Shown here: positions 16,008 through 24,639 of the stretch, one piece after another
How positions within the stretch are numbered: position 1 is the stretch's first letter
Layout of the letters: the number at the start of each line of letters is the position of its first letter
From: CAZCZZ01 sp964503335
GTDB lineage: Bacteria > Verrucomicrobiota > Kiritimatiellia > CAIVKH01
Direction of reading: 5' to 3'
Length of the DNA: 38,210 nt
Assembly: GCA_964503335.1 (NCBI GenBank)
Contig: CAZCZZ010000037.1
Location: forward strand, 1-38,210
Made by a program: the position numbers and the translations under genes
Notes under the pieces: model-generated
Database searches by the model: none
Told to the model about the DNA's origin: nothing
Seen by the model: only the letters and a program-made list of their open reading frames with translations

Positions 16008-16517
16008 ATGATCACGATGCTTCATAAAGACCGGACGGGATCGTCCGCGACCTGTCCGGTCTGCGTGAAGGACATCTACATCTCCGAAGGTCACAACTTC
16101 ATCGGCCACCACGGGAAACCGCAGGGCGCCCACCCGATCAAAAGCGTGGACCGCGTCGAATGTGTCAAAGGGCGCGGACTGCGTGGCGACCGCTTCTTCG
16201 ATCACAAGGAGGCCTACAAGGGACAAGTCACCTTCTTCTCCTTCGACGTTTTCAGGGAGCTATGCACCCACGTCAACGCGCCCGAAGCAAATCCCGGCGA
16301 CCTGCGTCGCAACATCCTCGTCGAAGGCGTCGACCTGAATGAACTCGTCGGACGGACCTTCGAAATCCAGGGCGTCACATTTGAAGGCACGGAAGAGTGC
16401 AAGCCCTGCTACTGGATGGACACTGCCGTTGCCCCGGGCTCCGAGAACTTTTTGAAGGGCCGCGGTGGTTTGAGGGCGCGCATTCTCAGCGATGGCTGGC
16501 TGCACACAGACCCATGA
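16008..16517 (+). CDS. MOSC domain protein
   Basis: This 169-aa protein is a stand-alone MOSC domain, a fold that binds molybdenum or sulfur through a conserved Cys. It shows IKSVDRVECVKGRGLRGDRF, PGDLRRNILVEGVDLNELVG and the Cys pair EECKPCYWMD. Family members carry sulfur or reduce N-hydroxylated compounds when linked to Moco. Its place between the porin and nirA suggests a maturation or auxiliary role for nitrate reductase, not shown directly. Either ATG (16008 or 16017) could start it. Confidence 0.85.
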   Translation: MITMLHKDRTGSSATCPVCVKDIYISEGHNFIGHHGKPQGAHPIKSVDRVECVKGRGLRGDRFFDHKEAYKGQVTFFSFDVFRELCTHVNAPEANPGDLRRNILVEGVDLNELVGRTFEIQGVTFEGTEECKPCYWMDTAVAPGSENFLKGRGGLRARILSDGWLHTDP

Positions 16518-18256
16518 CAACGGCCTTCACAGAGGAGCAGAAACAGTATCTCCAAGGTTTCATGGCCGGCGTCGCACAACGCGGCGCCGCGCCATATGTC
16601 GGCATGACCGGCGATGGACGCATCACCAACGACCCCGCAGAGGGCGGATCGAATCAAGCCGGGAAGTCGCCCGAGACGCTGCATGGGACCCCGATCGAAG
16701 ATTTGTGCAAAGAGGAACTCATCAAGCTCGATCAGAACCCGCTCGATATCTGGGAGAAGCTGATCGCGCACGCGGACCAGAACAAGTTCCCGGACGCGTC
16801 CGACACCTTTCGCTTCAAATTCCACGGCCTGTTCTACGTCGCTCCCGCACAGAACTCCTTTATGCTGCGCTGTCGGATTCCCGGCTGCGTGCTTACATCG
16901 GCCCAGTTGCGCGGCCTCGCGCGGATCGCGAAGGATTGGGGTGGTGGCTTTGCCGACATCACCACACGCGGCAACGTCCAGATCCGCGAGATTCAACCCA
17001 AATACATTGTCAACGTGCTCACCACGCTCGCCGACCTGGGCCTCACGTCGCGGGGTTCAGGCGCCGACAACGTCCGCAACATCACGGCGTCGCCTACATC
17101 CGGGTTCGATCCGAATGAACTCATCGACGTGCTGCCCTACGCCCGCGCTCTGCACTACTACATCCTGAACAACCGCGACCTCTACGGCCTGCCGCGCAAG
17201 TTCAACATCTCATTCGACAGCGGCGGCGATGTCAGCGTCGCCGCCGACACGAACGACATCGGCTTCTTCGCCGTGCGCGTCCCCGAAGGTCGCGGCATTG
17301 AGCCGGGCATCTATTTCCGCATCGAGCTCGGTGGCATCACCGGTCACGGCGATTTTTCGCGGGACACCGGCTATCTCGTGCGCCCCGATGAATGCACCGC
17401 CGTGGCCGCGGCAATGCTCCGGGTTTTCAACGAAAATGGCGACCGCACGAACCGGAAGCGCGCCCGCTTGAAGTATCTCCTCGAAGCATGGGGCATCCCG
17501 AAATTCATGGATGCAACGCAGGCCCGCCTCGCGTTCCCGATGCGAAGGGCAACGCCTGACGATTTCGAGAAGCGTCGCCCCATTGTGCGCCATGGACATC
17601 TAGGGATTCATCCGCAGACCGAAGCCGGACTTTCGTACGTCGGTGTCTCCACGCCGGTGGGTCGCGTCACGTCGTCGCAGATGACCAAGCTCGCCGACGG
17701 AGCGGAAGATTTCGCTCGCGGCGAAATGCGTCTCACCGTGTTCCAGAACCTCATCATCCCTCACGTTCCGACGGCCAACCTGGACGCGCTGAAGAAGGCC
17801 ATAGCCAAGGCGGACTTGAGCCATGAGGCGTCCAACGTCTGCGGCGGGATTGTGGCGTGCACCGGCAACACCGGCTGCAAGTTCGCCGCGACCAATACCA
17901 AGGGACAGGCAATGGCCATTGGCCGCCACCTCGAGGACCGGGTCTTGCTCGACAAACCGATCAACATTCACCTGACAGGTTGTCCGCACTCCTGCGCGCA
18001 GCATTATGTGGGCGATATCGGTCTGCTCGGTGTGAAGGTCAACGGCGAGGAAGGCTACAACGTTGTCGTGGGCGGCGGCATGGACCACGAGCAAGGCATC
18101 GCGCGGGACCTGTTCCGCAACGTGACGTTTCCGGAAGTGCCGCCGCTTCTCGAACGCATGTTGAAGTCCTATCTCGAAAAGCGAACGGGCTCGGAGAGCT
18201 TCCTCGAATTCACGCGTCGTCACGATCTCGCGAAGCTTCAGGAGATCTTCTCGTGA
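16514..18256 (+). CDS. nirA: Ferredoxin-type assimilatory nitrite reductase (siroheme, [4Fe-4S])
   Basis: This 580-aa enzyme reduces nitrite to ammonium with six electrons. Two nitrite/sulfite reductase repeats are present. The siroheme-[4Fe-4S] Cys are C449 and C455 (CTGNTGC) and C490 and C494 (GCPHSC). TRGNVQIREI is the typical first-repeat motif. An N-terminal FTEEQKQYLQGFMAG (residues 5-19) resembles the N-terminus of the diflavin protein encoded next. ATG 16514 overlaps the MOSC stop, so the longer reading from 16397 is rejected. A sulfite reductase role is possible in principle, but the operon context favours nitrite. Confidence 0.92.
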   Translation: MTTAFTEEQKQYLQGFMAGVAQRGAAPYVGMTGDGRITNDPAEGGSNQAGKSPETLHGTPIEDLCKEELIKLDQNPLDIWEKLIAHADQNKFPDASDTFRFKFHGLFYVAPAQNSFMLRCRIPGCVLTSAQLRGLARIAKDWGGGFADITTRGNVQIREIQPKYIVNVLTTLADLGLTSRGSGADNVRNITASPTSGFDPNELIDVLPYARALHYYILNNRDLYGLPRKFNISFDSGGDVSVAADTNDIGFFAVRVPEGRGIEPGIYFRIELGGITGHGDFSRDTGYLVRPDECTAVAAAMLRVFNENGDRTNRKRARLKYLLEAWGIPKFMDATQARLAFPMRRATPDDFEKRRPIVRHGHLGIHPQTEAGLSYVGVSTPVGRVTSSQMTKLADGAEDFARGEMRLTVFQNLIIPHVPTANLDALKKAIAKADLSHEASNVCGGIVACTGNTGCKFAATNTKGQAMAIGRHLEDRVLLDKPINIHLTGCPHSCAQHYVGDIGLLGVKVNGEEGYNVVVGGGMDHEQGIARDLFRNVTFPEVPPLLERMLKSYLEKRTGSESFLEFTRRHDLAKLQEIFS

Positions 18257-19983
18257 CCACACCCGTAGTCCCCTTCATTCCCGAAACCGCTCCTTTCACA
18301 ACCGAACAACGCGCTTGGCTCAACGGCTTCTTCGCCGGACTCTACTCCGGAGCCGCCGGTGGAGCAGTGACCACCGCGCCTCCTGTCAATGCCGTGCTCG
18401 CGTACGGGTCCCAGACAGGCACGGCAGAATCGCTCGCCAAGAAGTACGCGAAGTCGCTGAAGGCCAAGGGCGTCACCGCGACTGTGAAAGACCTCGCATC
18501 GCTTTCGCCAGCAGACCTCGCCGGCGCAGGCCACCTGCTGCTGATCACGAGCACGCACGGCGAGGGGGAAATGCCCGACAACGCGAAACCTCTGTGGTCG
18601 CTGCTCGGCGCCGCCGATGCGCCGCGACTGGAGGGCCTCTCCTACTCTGTTCTCGGCCTTGGCGATTCGAAATACACCACGTTCTGCGAAGCCGCCGTGC
18701 AATGGGACAAGCGCCTCGCCGAGCTCGGCGCGAAGAGGATTCACGACCGCGTGGACTGCGATACCGATTACGACAAACCGGCCGCAGGCTGGCTGGACGG
18801 ACTAGCCAAGGCACTCCTCGGAACCGCTCCTGTCCCTTCGTCCATTGATGCGAGTGAAGCGGACGAGGAGCCGAAGAAGGAAGTCCGGCACCCCGCGCCG
18901 TTGGCCGCAAACCTGAAACTGAACCGCGACGGCTCGGCAAAGGATACGCGTCATGTCGCCTTCTCCCTCGAAGGGTCCGGACTCACATATGAAGCCGGCG
19001 ATGCGCTCGGCGTGCAGCCGTGCAATTGTTCGGACCTCGTCACCGACGTGCTGAAGGCGCTCGGCTGTGATGGTGAGGAGGCCGTGCCTGGGCCGGATAC
19101 ATCGGCGCTGGCATTGCGCAGGGCGCTGACGGAGATGTGCGATCTCCGGACGCTTACCCGCCCGCTACTCGAAGCATTCGCATCGCGAGGTGCTGAGGAC
19201 CTGAAGCCGCTGTTGAAGGACGATTCAAAGAAGGCGTTTCAGGAGTATGTCTACGGCCGCGAAGTGATCGACCTGCTGCTGGAATTCCCGTCCGTGAAAT
19301 GGAGTCCGACTGAATTCATCGCCGCTCTCCGCAAGTTGCAGCACCGGCTTTACTCCATCGCATCGAGCCCGAAGGCGCATCCCGGAGAAGTCCACCTCTG
19401 CGTCGGCGTGGTTCGCTACGAAGCTCACGGACGTTCGCGAAAAGGTGTTTGCTCGACGTTTCTATCGGAACGCGCGTCCTCGAATGTGCCGGTCTTCATC
19501 CATCATAACACCGCGTTCCGGCTACCGTCCGACACTTCGAAGCCCCTGATCATGATCGGTCCCGGAACAGGCATCGCTCCCTTCCGTGGCTTTCTCCACG
19601 AACGCAAGGCGACAGGCGCTTCCGGACGCAACTGGCTCTTCTTCGGCGATCAGCGATCAAGCACCGACTTCCTCTACGAAAGCGAACTCACGGGGCTGCG
19701 GGAGGAGGGCGTGCTGCACAAACTCGACCTCGCGTTCTCGCGCGACCAGGCAGAGAAGGTTTACGTCCAGCACCGCATGCTCGAACAGGCCAAGGACCTC
19801 TACGACTGGCTCGAACAGGGCGCCCATGTTTACGTCTGCGGCGATGCGAGTCGTATGGCCAAGGATGTGGACAAGGCCTTGCATGACGTCGTCCAGACAG
19901 CCGGCGGAAGATCCAGCGACGAAGCCGCCGCCTACGTGCGCAAGCTCGCCCAGGACAAACGCTACCTCCGCGACGTGTATTAA
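18253..19983 (+). CDS. CysJ-like diflavin reductase, probable electron donor to nitrite reductase
   Basis: This 576-aa protein has the sulfite reductase flavoprotein layout. A short N-terminal helical segment (FTTEQRAWLNGFFAG, about 15-29) is followed by a flavodoxin domain (AYGSQTGTAESLA, about 50-62; STHGEGEMPDNA) and an FAD domain with RLYSIASSP. The FNR-type NADP domain has GPGTGIAPFRGF, LFFGDQRSSTDFLY and VYVCGDASRMAKDV, with a C-terminal aromatic Tyr. It starts with GTG overlapping the nirA stop. It would pass NADPH electrons to NirA, as CysJ does to CysI. Serving a sulfite reductase elsewhere is the alternative. Confidence 0.88.
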   Translation: MTTPVVPFIPETAPFTTEQRAWLNGFFAGLYSGAAGGAVTTAPPVNAVLAYGSQTGTAESLAKKYAKSLKAKGVTATVKDLASLSPADLAGAGHLLLITSTHGEGEMPDNAKPLWSLLGAADAPRLEGLSYSVLGLGDSKYTTFCEAAVQWDKRLAELGAKRIHDRVDCDTDYDKPAAGWLDGLAKALLGTAPVPSSIDASEADEEPKKEVRHPAPLAANLKLNRDGSAKDTRHVAFSLEGSGLTYEAGDALGVQPCNCSDLVTDVLKALGCDGEEAVPGPDTSALALRRALTEMCDLRTLTRPLLEAFASRGAEDLKPLLKDDSKKAFQEYVYGREVIDLLLEFPSVKWSPTEFIAALRKLQHRLYSIASSPKAHPGEVHLCVGVVRYEAHGRSRKGVCSTFLSERASSNVPVFIHHNTAFRLPSDTSKPLIMIGPGTGIAPFRGFLHERKATGASGRNWLFFGDQRSSTDFLYESELTGLREEGVLHKLDLAFSRDQAEKVYVQHRMLEQAKDLYDWLEQGAHVYVCGDASRMAKDVDKALHDVVQTAGGRSSDEAAAYVRKLAQDKRYLRDVY

Positions 19984-19985
19984 CC

Positions 19986-22900
19986 ATGCAATCGATCCGC
20001 ACAACGTGCTGCTACTGCGGAGTAGGCTGCGGCCTGACCGTCTCGCGTGACCGCCAAGGTCGCCCCTCGTTGCGCGGCGATCCGGATCATCCCGTAAACC
20101 AGGGCATGCTGTGTTCGAAAGGTCGCACGCTGCACCACACGGCGATGGATCTGAGCGATCGCCTGCTGCACCCCATGATTCGCCCTTCGCGCGACAGCGA
20201 ACCCGCGCGCGTGAGCTGGGACGACGCGCTCGACCAAGTCGCGTCGACGTTCCGCCGCCTGATTACGGATCACGGACCACGCTCCGTCGCCCTCTACGTC
20301 TCCGGCCAGCTGCTGACCGAGGAGTACTATGTCGCGAACAAGCTGATGAAGGGATTCATCGGCGGCAACAACATCGACACCAACTCGCGTCTCTGCATGA
20401 GCTCGGCGGTCGTTGGTTACAAGCAGACGCTGGGCGATGATGCGTGTCCCATCAGCTACTCCGATATCGAAGCATGCTCCTGCTTCCTCATTACCGGCGC
20501 GAATCCTGCATGGTGTCATCCGATCCTTTTCCGCCGTATCGAACGTCACAAGGAACAGAACCCCGCCACGAAGATCATTGTCGTCGACCCGCGCCGCACA
20601 CAGAGCTGCGCGATGGCCGATCTACACTTGCAGATCAACCCCGGCACCGATGTCACCCTTTACAACGCCATAGCGCGTCTGCTGATCGAAGACGATTTGA
20701 TCGATTCTGAATTCATATTCCGCCACACAGACGGCTTTGATGCCCTTCGCAGCGTGGCGTTCAGCAAGACGACACACCAAGCCGCGAGAGAATGCGGTGT
20801 TCCCATGGAGCAGATTCAGCAGGCAGCGCGCTGGATCGGCGAGTCTCCGACGTTTCTCTCGCTCTGGGCGATGGGCCTTAACCAAAGCCGCATCGCAGTG
20901 AAGAAGAACGTGGCTCTGATCAACCTGAGTCTACTGACCGGCAAGATTGGCAAGCCGGGTTGTGGTCCCTTCTCGCTGACCGGACAACCCAACGCGATGG
21001 GTGGTCGCGAAGTCGGCGGCCTTGCGACGATGCTTGCCGCGCACCGCACCCTCGACAACGCGCAACATCGCGCCGAGGTCGAAGCGTTCTGGGGATGTCC
21101 GCCGATTGATCCTCGTCCCGGCCTTTCCGCTATCGAGATGTTGGAAGCGCTGGAGTGTGGGGAGCTCAAGGCAATTTGGATCATCTGCACCAACCCCGCC
21201 GTTTCGTGGCCCAGCCTCTCCCGCGCCGAAGCGGCGCTTCGCAAGGCTGAGCTTGTGGTGGTGCAGGATGTCTCGAAGCGGGCCGACACGCTTCGCTTCG
21301 CGGACGTCATCCTTCCCGCAGCCGGTTGGCTGGAGAAGGCCGGCACCATGACGAACTCGGAGCGACGCATCACGTACCTGCCCATGCTGCTTGAGCCGCC
21401 GGGCGAGGCGCGGCCCGATTGGGAGATTATCAAGGACGTCGCATGTCGGCTTGGATTCGAGAAGGGGTTCGCGTGGAACACTTCGGCAGAGGTCTATGAC
21501 GAGTATGCGCGGATGACACAGGGCATGCCGACGGATGCCTCTGGCGTTTCCCACGCAAGGCTCGACGCAGAAGAATCCCTCCAATGGCCTTGCCCGTCAC
21601 CGGATCACCCCGGCACCACGCGCCTTTTTGAAGATCACCGATTCTTCACTCCAAACGGAAGGGCTCAATTCCGCGCGGTGGAGGATGCCGGGCCGGTGTC
21701 GCCGCCGACAGATGCGGAGCCATTCATACTCACAACGGGTCGGATCCGCGACCAATGGCACACGATGACACGGTCCGGAAAGGTTTCGAAACTTCGTCGC
21801 CACCTTGCGCAACCCTTCGTCGAAATCCATCCCGCCGACGCCGAGGCACAGGGAATCCGGCAAGGTGACCTTGTTGAACTCACGAACGCGCAGGGCGAGG
21901 TTTGCGTGCGAGCCGCCGTGACGGATGACATCAAAGCGGGCGTCGTGTTTCTTCCGATGCATTGGGGCAGGACACTCGCAGGCACATCGGGTCGCGCGAA
22001 CAATCTGACCACGACACGGATCGACCCGCAGTCGAAGCAGCCCGACCTGAAGTACGCCACCGTCGCCATCCGGAAGATCTCGGAACCGCCGCATCGGATT
22101 GTTGTCGTTGGCGCGGGCGCAGGCGCGCTTCAATTCGTCCAGACCTTGCGGGACCGGCGCACGGAGGATGAGGTTCACGTCTTCGGCCGCGAGCCCCAAC
22201 CGTTCTACAACCGCGTGCTGCTGCCCGACTACATTTCCGGCGAAAAGCGCTGGGATGAACTCATCACGGGTACTGAAGCCGAAATGGCGCGGCTCGCTGT
22301 GACGTATCATCGCGGCGTCGCGATCGCGGCGATCGATCGCGTTCGAAGGATGGTCACGGACGCACACGGTGTTGAACATGCCTACGACCGACTCGTGCTT
22401 GCCACGGGCAGTCGTTCCTTTATCCCTCCGGGTGTGCCAATGGACAAACCCGGCCTGTTCGGACTTCGCTCTCGCGAAGATGCGGACCGGATTGTGCAGC
22501 AGCTGCGTCCCGGTGATCAGACCGTGATCATGGGCGGCGGTCTGCTCGGTCTTGAGCTTGCCGCGTCGCTCCTGCACATGAACGTCGGCTGCACCGTCAT
22601 CGAGATGGGACCCCGTCTCATGCTTCGTCAACTTGATCCCATGGCCAGTGAGATCCTTCAGGAAGAGCTGGAGGATCGTGGTGTGCGCGTGATTTGCGGC
22701 GACGCGATTGCGAGCTTCAACGGGGACGACCGGATTCGTTCCGTGACGACGAAGAAAGGGCTGCACATCGAGACGTCCGCCGTATTCGTGGCCGTCGGTA
22801 CACGACCCAACATCGAGTTGGCACAGGCAGCCGGCCTGGACTGCAAACGTGGCGTGGTGGTCAACGACATGCTGCAGACATCTGACCCATCGATCTACGC

Positions 22901-23492
22901 CATCGGCGAGATTGCGGAGCATCGCGGCATGCTCTACGGCATCACGCCCACCGCGCAGGAACAGGCCGACGTCGCAGCAGCACACGTGGGTGGCGATCCG
23001 TGGGCGCAATACAATGGGTCGACACTATTCAACATCCTCAAGATTCACGGACTCGATGTCGCGTCCGTCGGCCTCGCCGAAGTGAATCCCAACGACCCGA
23101 CGATGGAGGAAATCGTCCTCCTCGATCGCCGCCGCCGCTTCTACAAGAAATGCATTCTGCAAGGCGACCGGCTGGTCGGCGCAATCCTCATCGGCGACAA
23201 ATCCGAGTTCCAGGAATTCCGCGACCTCATACGTCACGGCACGGAACTCGACGAACGACGCGACACCTTGCTGCGTAGCGGATCTGCCGCGCCGAAGAGC
23301 GCTCCCATCGGCCGTCTTGTCTGCAGCTGCAACACCGTCGGCGAAGGCAACCTCCACGCACTCATCGACTCCGGCTGCGGTGACTTTGCCTCTCTCTGCG
23401 AAAAGAGCCGCGCCGGCACCGGCTGCGGCAGTTGTCGGCCCGAGGTCAGGCGGATTCTTTCCCAGCGGGCAAAGGTTCCTGCGATAGCCTGA
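19986..23492 (+). CDS. nasA: Assimilatory nitrate reductase fused to NirB-type NAD(P)H/FAD module and BFD [2Fe-2S] domain
   Basis: This 1168-aa protein reduces nitrate to nitrite. Residues 1 to about 690 are a Mo-bisMGD oxidoreductase. An N-terminal CCYCGVGC plus a Cys near residue 43 bind [4Fe-4S], and C137 in NSRLCMSSAV is the expected Mo ligand of Nap/Nas enzymes. GLNQS and the C-terminal molybdopterin dinucleotide domain (QWHTMTRSGK) are clear. Residues about 700-1045 form a pyridine nucleotide-disulfide oxidoreductase like the N-terminus of NirB (VVVGAGAGA, then GGGLLGLELAASL near 850). Residues about 1108-1160 are a BFD domain (CSC, then GCGSC). No frameshift or internal stop is seen. 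Confidence 0.92.
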   Translation: MQSIRTTCCYCGVGCGLTVSRDRQGRPSLRGDPDHPVNQGMLCSKGRTLHHTAMDLSDRLLHPMIRPSRDSEPARVSWDDALDQVASTFRRLITDHGPRSVALYVSGQLLTEEYYVANKLMKGFIGGNNIDTNSRLCMSSAVVGYKQTLGDDACPISYSDIEACSCFLITGANPAWCHPILFRRIERHKEQNPATKIIVVDPRRTQSCAMADLHLQINPGTDVTLYNAIARLLIEDDLIDSEFIFRHTDGFDALRSVAFSKTTHQAARECGVPMEQIQQAARWIGESPTFLSLWAMGLNQSRIAVKKNVALINLSLLTGKIGKPGCGPFSLTGQPNAMGGREVGGLATMLAAHRTLDNAQHRAEVEAFWGCPPIDPRPGLSAIEMLEALECGELKAIWIICTNPAVSWPSLSRAEAALRKAELVVVQDVSKRADTLRFADVILPAAGWLEKAGTMTNSERRITYLPMLLEPPGEARPDWEIIKDVACRLGFEKGFAWNTSAEVYDEYARMTQGMPTDASGVSHARLDAEESLQWPCPSPDHPGTTRLFEDHRFFTPNGRAQFRAVEDAGPVSPPTDAEPFILTTGRIRDQWHTMTRSGKVSKLRRHLAQPFVEIHPADAEAQGIRQGDLVELTNAQGEVCVRAAVTDDIKAGVVFLPMHWGRTLAGTSGRANNLTTTRIDPQSKQPDLKYATVAIRKISEPPHRIVVVGAGAGALQFVQTLRDRRTEDEVHVFGREPQPFYNRVLLPDYISGEKRWDELITGTEAEMARLAVTYHRGVAIAAIDRVRRMVTDAHGVEHAYDRLVLATGSRSFIPPGVPMDKPGLFGLRSREDADRIVQQLRPGDQTVIMGGGLLGLELAASLLHMNVGCTVIEMGPRLMLRQLDPMASEILQEELEDRGVRVICGDAIASFNGDDRIRSVTTKKGLHIETSAVFVAVGTRPNIELAQAAGLDCKRGVVVNDMLQTSDPSIYAIGEIAEHRGMLYGITPTAQEQADVAAAHVGGDPWAQYNGSTLFNILKIHGLDVASVGLAEVNPNDPTMEEIVLLDRRRRFYKKCILQGDRLVGAILIGDKSEFQEFRDLIRHGTELDERRDTLLRSGSAAPKSAPIGRLVCSCNTVGEGNLHALIDSGCGDFASLCEKSRAGTGCGSCRPEVRRILSQRAKVPAIA

Positions 23493-23511
23493 TCACGAGC
23501 ATCCCGCTCGG

Positions 23512-23542
23512 TTGACGCAAGGGGGTAGCTAGTGGGTATGCT
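23512..23542 (+). promoter_or_regulatory. Candidate sigma-70 promoter of tcdA, leaderless
   Basis: TTGACG (23512-23517) and TATGCT (23537-23542) are separated by 19 bp. The -10 ends 6 nt before the ATG, so the RNA would begin at or beside the start codon. The spacer is longer than the ideal 17 bp. Confidence 0.5.
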
Positions 23543-23548
23543 GCCGCC

Positions 23549-24409
23549 ATGGACAGCTCCAGCCGCTTTTCAGGAATTGAACGACTCTACACACCGGACG
23601 GATTTGCGCTCCTGCGCAAGTCTCACGTGGCCGTCGTGGGTCTCGGGGGCGTGGGATCGTGGACGGCGGAAGCACTGGCGCGGTCCGGGGTCGGGGCACT
23701 CACCCTGATCGATCCGGATGATGTGTGCGTTTCGAATACGAACCGACAGCTTCATGCGCTTGACGGCACCGTCGGCAAACCGAAGGCGGAGGTGATGGCG
23801 GAGCGGCTTCGCAGGATTCACCCGGATTGCACGATCACTACGCGGCAGGTATTCCTCACGCGGGAGAATGCTGCCTCGTTGCTCCCTGCGGTCCTGGCAG
23901 GTGTCGTTGATGCGATCGATGGTGTTACGGCCAAAGCGTGGCTTATTGCGGCGTGCCGTGATGCTGGCATTCCGGTCATCACCTGCGGTGCTGCGGGTGG
24001 AAAGCGTGATCCGTCGCTTGTTCGCACACTGGATCTTGCAGAAGTTCACGACGACCGGCTGATGATGTATGTGCGGAAGAAGTTGCGGAAGCGGTGCGAG
24101 TTTCCCCGCGTCGGGAAACCCATGGGCGTGCCCTGTGTGTTCTCGCCGGAGCCGGTATTCGCACCTGAAGGGTGTGTCATCGAGGAGCCCGCCGAGGACG
24201 AAGACCTGGCGGCACCGACGCGACTGAACTGCGAGGGTGGACTCGGCGCGGCTACCTTTGTCACGGGCGTCTTTGGCTTCATTGCCGCGGCGTGGATCGT
24301 CAACACCATCACCGGAACCGCGCCGACGCAACAGGCCCTGAATCAAGCGGCGACGTGGCGTCAGCCGCGATCTGCGCGACGCGACAAGACGCGGGTGGAT
24401 GAGTCGTGA
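23549..24409 (+). CDS. tcdA: tRNA threonylcarbamoyladenosine dehydratase (TcdA/CsdL), ThiF superfamily
   Basis: TcdA cyclises t6A to ct6A at tRNA position 37 in an ATP-dependent, E1-like reaction. The 286-aa protein begins RFSGIERLYTPDGFALLRK and has the ATP-binding VVGLGGVGSW (about 30-39), ALTLIDPDDVCVSNTNRQ, GKPKAEVMAERL and VDAIDGVTAK. All are typical of TcdA rather than MoeB or ThiF. There is no CxxC zinc site, in keeping with TcdA. It overlaps a small membrane-protein gene downstream. Confidence 0.92.
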   Translation: MDSSSRFSGIERLYTPDGFALLRKSHVAVVGLGGVGSWTAEALARSGVGALTLIDPDDVCVSNTNRQLHALDGTVGKPKAEVMAERLRRIHPDCTITTRQVFLTRENAASLLPAVLAGVVDAIDGVTAKAWLIAACRDAGIPVITCGAAGGKRDPSLVRTLDLAEVHDDRLMMYVRKKLRKRCEFPRVGKPMGVPCVFSPEPVFAPEGCVIEEPAEDEDLAAPTRLNCEGGLGAATFVTGVFGFIAAAWIVNTITGTAPTQQALNQAATWRQPRSARRDKTRVDES

Positions 24410-24591
24410 GCTTTGAATCGATCCGCTTCTGGGTGGCCGTTCTCTTGCTCGTCGATGCAGGCATCGGACTGTGGAACGAACAACGCCTGCGTGAGATCAT
24501 GCCGCGCGCGAACGTCCGACGGATCGCGCTAATTGAGGCTTTTGTGGCGTTTGCGATCCTGACCCTTCATTTCCTGGTGGACCCGAGGTAG
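24406..24591 (+). CDS. Small membrane protein, unrecognised
   Basis: This 61-aa product starts with GTG overlapping the tcdA stop (GTGA). It has two hydrophobic helices (FWVAVLLLVDAGIGLW and ALIEAFVAFAILTLHFLV) separated by a basic loop with RANVRR. The tight coupling and clean helix-loop-helix layout support a real gene. No function can be named. Confidence 0.6.
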   Translation: MSFESIRFWVAVLLLVDAGIGLWNEQRLREIMPRANVRRIALIEAFVAFAILTLHFLVDPR

Positions 24592-24639
24592 TGGCATCAA
24601 TTTCTGGTCTTGCACCCCGAAGCTGATGCGCGGAATCTG

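Noticed and set aside
21597..23009. 470-aa open frame antisense to the nitrate reductase gene
   Set aside because: It has no recognisable motifs and an Arg/His/Gly-rich shadow composition, and it lies wholly opposite a strongly supported gene.
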